From positions 1 to 12,166 of the forward strand of contig JAWWAH010000032.1 of assembly GCA_033721415.1 (NCBI GenBank): a stretch of 12,166 nt of DNA, in the 5' to 3' direction. The stretch's first letter is position 1. Every line of letters begins with the position of its first letter. Below are positions 6,796-12,166 of this stretch, one piece after another. The notes under the pieces were generated by a model that saw only the letters and a list, made by a program, of their open reading frames with translations, made no database searches and was not told where the DNA came from. The DNA comes from JAWWAH01 sp033721415. GTDB lineage: Bacteria; Patescibacteriota; Minisyncoccia; Spechtbacterales; 2-12-FULL-38-22. A program made the translations under genes and the position numbers.

Positions 6796-8145
6796 CTATT
6801 CTTCCTCCTCTTCTTCTTCATCATTTTCCTTTTCGCTATCGTCTTCTTTTTTGGATTCTTCGGTGCTTACTTCGTTATCCTCTTCTGTATCTTTTGTATT
6901 TTCTTTTTCCTCTCCTTTGTCATCACTCGCCTTTTCTGCATCATTATTTTCACTTTCATCAGATTCTTCAGATTGCTCTTCCTCGTTGTCAGAACTTTTC
7001 ACTTCTCCTGTCTCCTTGCTTACTATATCTATCTTCCATCCAGTAAGCTTTGCAGCTAAACGCACATTTTGGCCATCTTTTCCTATTGCAAGAGAAAGCT
7101 GATCTTCGGCAACAAAAACCTCTGCCCTATTATTGTCTGCTTCTACATCTAATACGCGTGCGGGGCTTAAAGAATTAGCTATGAATACTTCTGGGTCTTC
7201 TGCCCACTCTATAATATCAATTTTTTCTCCACCTAGTTCTTGTATCACAGCTGATACCCTAGTTCCTCTCTGGCCTACGCATGATCCAATAGGATCTATA
7301 CCCTCTTCTGTAGAAACTACTGCTATCTTGCTTCTAGCACCTGCTTCACGAGCAAGAGCCTTTATTTCAACAGTTCCTGCTGTAATCTCAGGAACTTCAA
7401 GCTCAAACAAACGAGACAACATCTTAGGATGTGATCGAGACACTAAAATCTGAGGTCCTCTTGGGCCTTTCTCTAAAGATACAACGTACAGACGCAATCT
7501 CTGCCCTACTCTATATCTTTCTCCTGGAATCCTATCTTTTGCTGTCATTATTCCAGTTGTTTTGCCTAAGTCAAAAAATACAGTGTTACCTTCTACTCTT
7601 TGAACAATTCCACTAACTATTCCGTCTACTTTATCCTCAAATTCCTCATAAACCGCATCTCTCTCTGCTTCTCTTATTCTTTGTATAATTACCTGTTTTG
7701 CTGTTTGTGCTGCTATTCGACCAAAATCTTCTTGAACTTCAACATCAAATCTAACTACTCCCTCGAGCTCTGCATCTTCATCTATTTTCTTGGCTTCATC
7801 GAGCATTATGTGTTTTTCCTCATTAAACCGAACTTTTCTTGGTGTATCCTCGTCTTCTTGGTCATGTTCAATTACCTCCCCTCTTTCTCTAGCTGCCTCT
7901 TCTTCAGCTATCTCTTCATCAGACTTTATCATTGATTCATCTACAACTATTTTTTCCTGCCAAATATCAAATTTACCAGTATCAGGATCCAGCTTAGATC
8001 TTATAAGTTGGCCCTTTTCGCCATAATCTTTTTTATAAGCTGCGGCAATAGCCATTTCAACGGTTTCAAGGATTTTATCCTTACTTATGCCTTTTTCTTC
8101 TTCTATCTGCGAAATAGCAGAAGTGAAGTTTTTTAAATCTATCAT
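6796..8145 (-). CDS. nusA: Transcription termination/antitermination factor NusA
   Basis: RNA polymerase-binding elongation factor that modulates pausing, intrinsic termination and antitermination. Numbered from ATG 8145 (449 residues): the N-terminal RNAP-binding domain covers about 1-165, the S1 domain about 174-238, and the KH1 domain has VGQRGTRVSAVIQELGGEKI (GQRG at 291-294). The KH2 domain has IGKDGQNVRLAAKLTGW (GKDG at 355-358). The N-terminal domain carries a charged insertion of roughly 40 residues (about 75-115) compared with E. coli NusA. After KH2 the E. coli-type acidic repeat domains are absent, replaced by a disordered 66-residue tail with 36 Asp/Glu, ending in seven Glu. An in-frame TTG at 8166 would add seven residues. 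I prefer the ATG because MIDLKNFTSAISQIEEEKGI fits the family start. It leads the nusA-PPase-like-tig group. Confidence 0.96.
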   Translation of the reverse strand: MIDLKNFTSAISQIEEEKGISKDKILETVEMAIAAAYKKDYGEKGQLIRSKLDPDTGKFDIWQEKIVVDESMIKSDEEIAEEEAARERGEVIEHDQEDEDTPRKVRFNEEKHIMLDEAKKIDEDAELEGVVRFDVEVQEDFGRIAAQTAKQVIIQRIREAERDAVYEEFEDKVDGIVSGIVQRVEGNTVFFDLGKTTGIMTAKDRIPGERYRVGQRLRLYVVSLEKGPRGPQILVSRSHPKMLSRLFELEVPEITAGTVEIKALAREAGARSKIAVVSTEEGIDPIGSCVGQRGTRVSAVIQELGGEKIDIIEWAEDPEVFIANSLSPARVLDVEADNNRAEVFVAEDQLSLAIGKDGQNVRLAAKLTGWKIDIVSKETGEVKSSDNEEEQSEESDESENNDAEKASDDKGEEKENTKDTEEDNEVSTEESKKEDDSEKENDEEEEEEE

Positions 8146-8173
8146 AATTTTTTTCACTTCGTTCAAAAAAATT
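8146..8173 (-). promoter_or_regulatory. Perfect A/T inverted repeat abutting nusA start codon
   Basis: On the minus strand AATTTTTTT (8173-8165), loop GAACGAAGTG, and AAAAAAATT (8154-8146) form a perfect 9-bp stem that ends immediately before the nusA ATG at 8145. The only purine-rich candidate for ribosome pairing (GAAGTG) lies in the loop. It may control start accessibility, or simply be AT-rich chance. Confidence 0.4.
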
Positions 8174-8181
8174 CATACGAA

Positions 8182-8256
8182 TTACGAAACTGTACTAAGT
8201 TACGAAAATATTTTTCATACATCCTGGTCTTTTCGTTATTTTTCGTACTTTCGTAA
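8182..8256. repeat. Mirror cluster of TACGAA / TTCGTA motifs upstream of nusA
   Basis: Two 27-nt arms, 8182-8208 and 8230-8256, are inverted copies with 19 of 27 matches and a 21-nt centre. Each arm is bounded by matching ends: TTACGAAA against TTTCGTAA outside, ACGAAAA against TTTTCGT inside. With an extra TACGAA at 8176-8181 and a TTTCGTA at 8241-8247 there are six copies of an ACGAA-type core, three in each orientation. It lies in the nusA leader downstream of the promoter at 8339-8368. It may be an RNA hairpin, a protein-binding array or an intergenic repeat family. Confidence 0.6.
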
Positions 8257-8283
8257 GAAGGTGAACGATAGTGAGCTTATTTA

Positions 8284-8311
8284 ATAAAAAGAGCCCGTTC
8301 TTAACGGACTC
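8284..8311 (-). terminator. Intrinsic terminator in the nusA leader, downstream of yraN
   Basis: Reading the minus strand, GAGTCCGTT (8311-8303), loop AAG, then AACGGGCTC (8299-8291) pairs over 9 positions with one A-C mismatch. It is followed directly by TTTTTATTAA. This is a typical intrinsic terminator, about 104 nt past the yraN stop. Because a promoter lies between yraN and the hairpin, it may also act as an attenuator for nusA or end a short RNA. Confidence 0.78.
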
Positions 8312-8317
8312 GTAAGC

Positions 8318-8334
8318 TTATCTTGTCTAGATAA
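8318..8334 (-). other. Small hairpin at the predicted 5' end of the nusA leader
   Basis: TTATCT (8318-8323) pairs with AGATAA (8329-8334) around a 5-nt loop, right where transcription from the -10 at 8339-8344 should begin. It could be a 5' stabilising hairpin, or an initiation-region operator. It is only 6 bp, mostly A-T, so weak. Confidence 0.25.
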
Positions 8335-8338
8335 AATA

Positions 8339-8368
8339 AGTATATCATCAGATATATGTTTGTGTCAA
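8339..8368 (-). promoter_or_regulatory. Sigma70-type promoter upstream of nusA
   Basis: A consensus -35 TTGACA (8368-8363) is followed by an 18-nt spacer and the -10 TATACT (8344-8339). This is the best promoter in the window. It starts about 47 nt after the yraN stop, with a predicted start site near 8332. The leader to the nusA ATG would be about 187 nt and contains the terminator at 8284-8311 and the inverted repeats described separately. Confidence 0.72.
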
Positions 8369-8414
8369 CCTTTTCACTGCTTGTGAAGGCCCAGAATTGT
8401 GCGTAAAAAAATAT

Positions 8415-8792
8415 CTAGTATGATATGGCATTTTTATAATAGCGCACATGTGCATTGCGAGTATTATGATCTATCTCAACAGCAGCTAAATCTATACTGT
8501 ATTCAACATCTTCAGGATATCCATTTTCAGTTAAATAGCTTGCGCAAGCTTTAATTAATTTTTCTTTCTTGCTTGCGGTAAAATGATCTTCTGGCTTAAA
8601 GTTATCTTTGTGTTTAGAGTTAAGAGCTTTTACCTCTATAAAGATAACTTTTTTACCTTTATGAGCTACTATATCTATTTCTCCCCAAGGCTTATTGTAA
8701 TTACGCGCTAAAAGTTTCCAACCCATGCTTTTAAGGTATCTTTTTGCAATTACATCCTCTGCAATCTGCCCCGTTGATTTAGAATTTAACAT
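8415..8792 (-). CDS. yraN: YraN/UPF0102 family endonuclease-fold protein
   Basis: A small protein of 125 residues, the usual size, with a restriction-endonuclease-like (PD-D/ExK) fold. The pattern is complete: GQIAEDVIAKRYLKSMGWKL, with the N-terminal Glu at residue 12; NKPWGEIDIVAHKG with Asp40; and VIFIEVKAL with Glu53 and Lys55 as the metal-binding/catalytic trio. The family is widespread, often beside rnhB or dprA/comM-type genes, and its cellular substrate is not settled; nuclease action is inferred from the motif. It follows the surface fusion protein by 60 nt on the same strand, so it may share that transcript. A TTGACT in the gap lacks a usable -10. There is no strong Shine-Dalgarno (AGGG lies about 14 nt upstream of the ATG). 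The terminator lies about 104 nt downstream. Confidence 0.92.
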   Translation of the reverse strand: MLNSKSTGQIAEDVIAKRYLKSMGWKLLARNYNKPWGEIDIVAHKGKKVIFIEVKALNSKHKDNFKPEDHFTASKKEKLIKACASYLTENGYPEDVEYSIDLAAVEIDHNTRNAHVRYYKNAISY

Positions 8793-8852
8793 CTACAATA
8801 CAATACCCTATATACAGTCAAAAAACAATGATTATCGATACTGGATATATTC

Positions 8853-11477
8853 CTAGCTAAGCGCTGTAAGTAAAACCCATCCAAACAAGACCACACCATA
8901 ACCTAGCGTTGCATATATAATTATGTTCTTTGCTGTAGCGAGTGCGGCAGGGTTTCCCATACTAGTAAACATTTTCACACCTGCAAAAACATATGCAGCA
9001 GCTAATATTGGAGCCAGTATTGTCAATAAAACTCGTGTCATGTCTGCTAAGCTATTTATTAAACCACTCCTTGGCTCTGTTATTTCGTCTTCAATATCCT
9101 CTCCTTCTCCTGTTACAGGAGGTAAACAATCTGGAACTATTAGTGGGTCTACCTTTACTGCCTCAAATGCAGAAGCGCTTTCTGGGGCTGGCGTTTTTTC
9201 TGCTATTAACTTTGCGTTATGAAGCTTAGCAGGAGTATCAGGAGGGTTGCATGTTTTATCGTTATCATCACCAGCTAAGTACGTGTGATCAACTTCTATC
9301 TCGTCTTCAGATAAACCAATACATCTATAGCCGTTGGAGTTAACAGCGCACGCTCCCGAAGAAACAGTAGGTAAAGCGCCACATGCAGCCTCTGTTTCAC
9401 TTATACTCTCTGATGTATTACTACAGTTCCACCATATATGGTAAGAAGAGTCACCCCATCCTCCCCAAGGTTCGTTTATTGTTATTTTTGCGGTAAGCGT
9501 GGTGTGAAGAGGCTCCTCCCCAGAAGCAGGTTCTGCGGTAATTGATGCGGTTATTTCTGGGAGGAAGCATGCATCACTTTTACAACCATATTCACATTCC
9601 TCTTTTAGCCTATCTTCCCTTAGGGAATCTGTTGTACAAATATCTGTTGATAGCGAACAACCATTAATAGCCACTCCTCTCTCCTCCCAGACATCCCCAA
9701 AAGGTTCTGTTTTGCAATAAGGGTCCCAAGCTCCCTCTTCTCGCTCTATACCGCAGAATTCTTTCTTGTCTGTTCTTTCTCCACATTTATTAAACCAGTA
9801 TATATCATCACCATCCCCATCAGAGTCTACATCTACACATTGGTATGTATTACGCTGCGGCGCGCATGGGTCAATACATTCACTATTTTCACAAACAAAA
9901 TCGCCCTCACAACTCAGGTAAAGAGCTTCTGCGCTACCACAAGAATCAAACCAATAAATATCATTCCCTTGGCAAGAGAGAGAGTCTTTGGATGTACACT
10001 CAGGCTCCACAGGATCCTGCTCAGCATATACATTAATATAGACAGTCCTACCATTAACAACATTAACCAGTAAGGATGCATCCCCTCCCGATACGCTAGA
10101 AAATGACTTGTTTCTGCTTGTGGTGCCCGCACTGCTAAAATAATCCCAGTGTATCCAGTCATATCCATCTACGTTATTGAAAGTAAGTTTGTGCGGATTA
10201 TGACTATCCCCACAACACCACTCTCCAAAGTCAAAGCATGACCCCGATAAAGATTTTGTTTTAAGAGCGCAACCACTATACCCGTATGCCCCAGAGCCAT
10301 CTTGTGTCATTGAGGAGCTTGTATCTAGTGAGTATGGCCCTGCTCCGGAATCTGTCATGTAAAGCGTTCTCGCTACCACTACGCCTCTCTGATTACTATT
10401 TCCTGTATTTATTTTCCGTTTTATAGAACAACTTCCAGCGTGATTTGATTGTGTTCCATGAACAGCGCTAGCCGTGTTTGAAAAATTTAAAAACGATACA
10501 TTTTGCCCATCTGCAACCTGCACCTTTAATACTCTTTGAGTCTCTAACCATTCATCTCGTGTAAGTGCCTCACCATTATGAACTTCGGTTACGTTCAAGA
10601 TAACCCACATTCCTGGCTTCTTTATTTTTTCATGCTCATCTATTAATTCTGGGTAAGCTGCATCCTCTGGATTCTTCAAGTAAGTCATCTCGTGGAGATA
10701 CGGGCCAACCAAAGATGGCGTATCAACTTCAAAAGCTTTATGAAATGGGCTCTCTTTCAGGTCTTGAGGCAAAAAACTTCCGTCAAAAATAACCTCTCCG
10801 GTCAACGGCCAACCTGCAAACTCCCAGTGAGTTGGCGATAAACTAACATCTTCTTCTACAATATTCATTGCCTCTTCGAATGTTATCTCCCCAGCCTCTA
10901 ATCTTCTTTCTAAATCGTTGACTACGCTGTCAGCATATCTGCGCTCTTGTCTGTTTACCTCTTCTCTCCCTCTCCTAATACGCTCCAATTCTTCTTCAGA
11001 GAGTGCAAAATCATCTCCAAAATACCTATCAAATCTAACTGTAATATATTGCAACGAACGCCTTGTTATCACCTCATTATATACCTTGTCGCGTAAAACC
11101 TGTATCTCAGCATTTTTTCTAGACTCAGGGGTGTTTTCTATATCTAATTCATCTATTTTCTCACTTATATCGCTATCTGAAACAGTAATACCCAGCTCTT
11201 CTGCTTTTTGCTTAAGTAGTTCCCCCTCTATTAAATAGTTTAATACGTCCTTTTTAAGCTCCTCATCTATGCTATTTGCATCTTTACCCGGTGCCGCATC
11301 GCTCAAAAGGTCTTTGAATTCACTTGCCATCACGTTTTTATCTCCAACTTTTGCAACAACACCCTCCTCTAAAGCTGGTGGACTTGTTTGTTGGATACTT
11401 AGGACCCACCAGATAAGACCTGCTGTTAAGAGAACTGCAATAATAGAAAATATAACTTGTTTTTTATTTGTATTCAT
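8853..11477 (-). CDS. SurA/parvulin-like, cysteine-rich, pilin-like fusion surface protein
   Basis: 874 residues in one open frame. Residues 8-28 form an N-terminal membrane anchor. Residues 39-110 (VVAKVGDKNVMASEF, YLIEGELLKQKAEELGITVSDSDI) match the SurA N-terminal chaperone domain. Residues 180-300 resemble a divergent parvulin domain (DLERRLEAGEITFEEAM, PFHKAFEVDTPSLVGPY, WVILNVTEVHNG). Residues 345-790 hold all 27 cysteines, a tandem DIYWF motif (506-510 and 558-562) and a PKD-like segment from about 641 (EITASITAEPASGEEPLHTTL). Residues 815-837 and 848-872 are two hydrophobic helices around FTSMGNPAALATAKN, resembling the type IV secretion pilin-like (TrbC/VirB2-type) module common in CPR bacteria. 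It is probably a membrane-tethered extracellular protein. Domain calls are by eye: SurA-N good, parvulin tentative, pilin-like fairly good. It follows the PKD-like gene by 114 nt. Confidence 0.85.
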   Translation of the reverse strand: MNTNKKQVIFSIIAVLLTAGLIWWVLSIQQTSPPALEEGVVAKVGDKNVMASEFKDLLSDAAPGKDANSIDEELKKDVLNYLIEGELLKQKAEELGITVSDSDISEKIDELDIENTPESRKNAEIQVLRDKVYNEVITRRSLQYITVRFDRYFGDDFALSEEELERIRRGREEVNRQERRYADSVVNDLERRLEAGEITFEEAMNIVEEDVSLSPTHWEFAGWPLTGEVIFDGSFLPQDLKESPFHKAFEVDTPSLVGPYLHEMTYLKNPEDAAYPELIDEHEKIKKPGMWVILNVTEVHNGEALTRDEWLETQRVLKVQVADGQNVSFLNFSNTASAVHGTQSNHAGSCSIKRKINTGNSNQRGVVVARTLYMTDSGAGPYSLDTSSSMTQDGSGAYGYSGCALKTKSLSGSCFDFGEWCCGDSHNPHKLTFNNVDGYDWIHWDYFSSAGTTSRNKSFSSVSGGDASLLVNVVNGRTVYINVYAEQDPVEPECTSKDSLSCQGNDIYWFDSCGSAEALYLSCEGDFVCENSECIDPCAPQRNTYQCVDVDSDGDGDDIYWFNKCGERTDKKEFCGIEREEGAWDPYCKTEPFGDVWEERGVAINGCSLSTDICTTDSLREDRLKEECEYGCKSDACFLPEITASITAEPASGEEPLHTTLTAKITINEPWGGWGDSSYHIWWNCSNTSESISETEAACGALPTVSSGACAVNSNGYRCIGLSEDEIEVDHTYLAGDDNDKTCNPPDTPAKLHNAKLIAEKTPAPESASAFEAVKVDPLIVPDCLPPVTGEGEDIEDEITEPRSGLINSLADMTRVLLTILAPILAAAYVFAGVKMFTSMGNPAALATAKNIIIYATLGYGVVLFGWVLLTALS
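9783..9974 (-). repeat. Coding tandem repeat with C..DIYWFxxCG motif
   Basis: Within the cysteine-rich region two modules carry the same core, CQGNDIYWFDSCG at residues 502-514 and DGDGDDIYWFNKCG at 553-566. The shared DIYWF cores are 52 residues apart. The codons differ (GAT ATT TAT against GAT ATA TAC), so the duplication is old or under protein-level selection. Each module is followed by further cysteines, suggesting disulphide-stabilised extracellular repeats. Confidence 0.7.
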
Positions 11478-11511
11478 AGTTTTTTAAAAATAACTTTATT
11501 GCTTGCTGGAT

Positions 11512-11517
11512 ATTATA
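11512..11517 (-). promoter_or_regulatory. Possible -10 element for the SurA/pilin-like fusion gene
   Basis: A TATAAT on the minus strand lies 34 nt upstream of the ATG at 11477, in the 114-nt gap after the PKD-like gene. No good -35 is visible at 17-18 nt (CGTATA). The gap also has a 5-bp hairpin AACCT/AGGTT at 11571-11584 without a T-tract on the minus strand. Weak. Confidence 0.3.
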
Positions 11518-11591
11518 TTTTAGTCGAAAGACTTTATACGTTTCTCCAATAACCCAAAATTATTCAATATAACCTTGTTAGGTTTTTAATT

Positions 11592-12166
11592 TTATACATA
11601 TTTTTTTATTGCCCCAGCTATCTTATCTATTATATTAATTTTAGCAAAAAATTGTTTTATTTTTTCAAAAAATCCAACGGGGTTAACCTCGTCGTAATCT
11701 GGTAGTGGTAGTCTTACATTAATAAGTCCCTTTTTGTAGCATATACCGGAGCCTGAATTTGGATCTGCTGCTAGGTCGCTATCCGTTATTTCAAGACGTA
11801 CATTCATTGGTCCCGTATTAGGGAATATAATATTAGGACCAGGGTGCGTTTTATCTGTTCCATTTTGATACCATGAAGGTTCATTTACGGGATATGGTAT
11901 GTACCACTCGCGAGTTGTCAGACCAGATGCATCTTCCCACGAACCAGTTGTAATATTAAATGCGGTAGATATATCCGAAAATATAACGGTTTCATCATCA
12001 GCGGATGGCTCTATGGGCGCCCATGTAAAATTAGGCCTAGGGTATGGGTGAAGAGACGTTGTGAAAGCATCGGGAATAGTGTCCCCATTAGGATCATACT
12101 CAACCCAATTACTTTCTTGGTCTGTTATATCCCATGTTTTTAATCTCCAGTAATAATTAGAAGCAT
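11592..12166 (-). CDS. C-terminal part of a secreted PKD-like protein, 5' end outside window
   Basis: I extended the minus frame upstream from the internal ATG at 11807. It stays open to the window edge, so about 191 codons of a longer protein are visible, ending in TAA at 11592. Readable segments include YYWRLKTWDITDQ, PRPNFTWAPIEPSADDETVI, FSDISTAFNITTGSWED, REWYIPYPVNEPSW and FPNTGPMNVRLEITDSD. The order P..FTWAP.EPS..DETVIFSDIST...W, then G.MNVRLEITDSD, is that of a PKD/Ig-like extracellular domain. The C-terminus is an amphipathic Lys-rich segment (FFEKIKQFFAKINIIDKIAG) without a clear membrane helix or sorting signal. There is one cysteine (GSGICYKKG). It precedes the fusion surface protein on the same strand, so the two may serve the same envelope structure. 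I do not recognise a specific family. Confidence 0.75.
   Translation of the reverse strand, partial: ASNYYWRLKTWDITDQESNWVEYDPNGDTIPDAFTTSLHPYPRPNFTWAPIEPSADDETVIFSDISTAFNITTGSWEDASGLTTREWYIPYPVNEPSWYQNGTDKTHPGPNIIFPNTGPMNVRLEITDSDLAADPNSGSGICYKKGLINVRLPLPDYDEVNPVGFFEKIKQFFAKINIIDKIAGAIKKYV

Noticed and set aside
8146..8166. TTG start of nusA at 8166
   Set aside because: It adds seven residues (MNEVKKI) that do not fit the family; the ATG at 8145 gives a normal NusA N-terminus and abuts the inverted repeat.
6744..8284. Plus-strand open frames opposite nusA (hydrophobic Phe/Leu or Ser-rich)
   Set aside because: They are antisense shadows of the Glu/Lys-rich NusA coding sequence; no family resemblance.
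9914..10168. An 84-residue minus-strand frame with membrane-like segments inside the fusion gene
   Set aside because: It overlaps the coherent 874-residue frame on the same strand and has no independent support.
11571..11584. Terminator for the PKD-like gene (AACCT/AGGTT hairpin)
   Set aside because: The stem is only 5 bp, and on the minus strand no T-tract follows it.
11592..11807. A 71-residue stand-alone gene starting at the ATG at 11807
   Set aside because: The same frame is open upstream to 12166 with coherent secreted-protein sequence, so this ATG is an internal methionine.
1..12166. UGA recoded as glycine, as in Gracilibacteria and Absconditabacteria
   Set aside because: No TGA stop is seen, but long frames including one of 874 codons run without in-frame TGA and use ordinary GGN glycine codons. 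Eight genes are too few for absence of TGA stops to mean much.
1..12166. CRISPR array, insertion sequence, attachment site or rRNA/tRNA genes
   Set aside because: No regularly spaced repeats, transposase, terminal repeats or structural RNA sequence could be seen on either strand.

Overview
The window looks like a piece of a Candidate Phyla Radiation (Patescibacteria, Parcubacteria-like) chromosome. This is inferred from AT-rich DNA, compact housekeeping genes with few accessory domains, a trigger factor without its PPIase domain, a NusA with an insertion and a long acidic tail, a large surface protein ending in a pilin-like two-helix module of the kind common in these bacteria, and no clear Shine-Dalgarno sequence at any start. 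The standard code fits: long frames are open, and none of the eight visible stops is TGA (four TAA, four TAG).

Layout. At 1-1280 (minus) lies ribonuclease Y, cut by the window edge before its C-terminus. A 156-nt divergent spacer leads to gpmI (plus, 1437-2996), the only plus-strand gene. gpmI converges on clpP at a perfect bidirectional terminator (3020-3051). All other genes are on the minus strand. In transcription order they are: the C-terminal part of a secreted PKD-like protein (12166-11592); an 874-residue SurA/parvulin-like, cysteine-rich, pilin-like fusion (11477-8853); the YraN nuclease-fold protein (8792-8415); a 269-nt regulatory spacer; nusA (8145-6796); a degenerate membrane pyrophosphatase homologue (6765-4891); tig (4885-3806); and clpP (3658 or 3706 to 3071).

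The nusA, pyrophosphatase-like and tig genes are separated by only 30 and 5 nt and probably form one operon, perhaps with clpP after a 99-nt structured spacer. They link transcription elongation/termination, a membrane protein, nascent-chain folding and proteolysis. The spacer before nusA holds a good sigma70-type promoter followed about 30 nt later by an intrinsic terminator, then a cluster of TACGAA/TTCGTA motifs in mirror arrangement, then an A/T inverted repeat abutting the start codon. This looks like an attenuated, regulated leader.

The most unusual item is the membrane pyrophosphatase homologue. The fold is recognisable from end to end. However, the pyrophosphate/Mg-binding aspartates and lysines of the three signature motifs are mostly gone, and two pairs of histidines stand in their place. 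The second is the SurA-like/pilin-like fusion with 27 cysteines. Both may be undescribed protein types.
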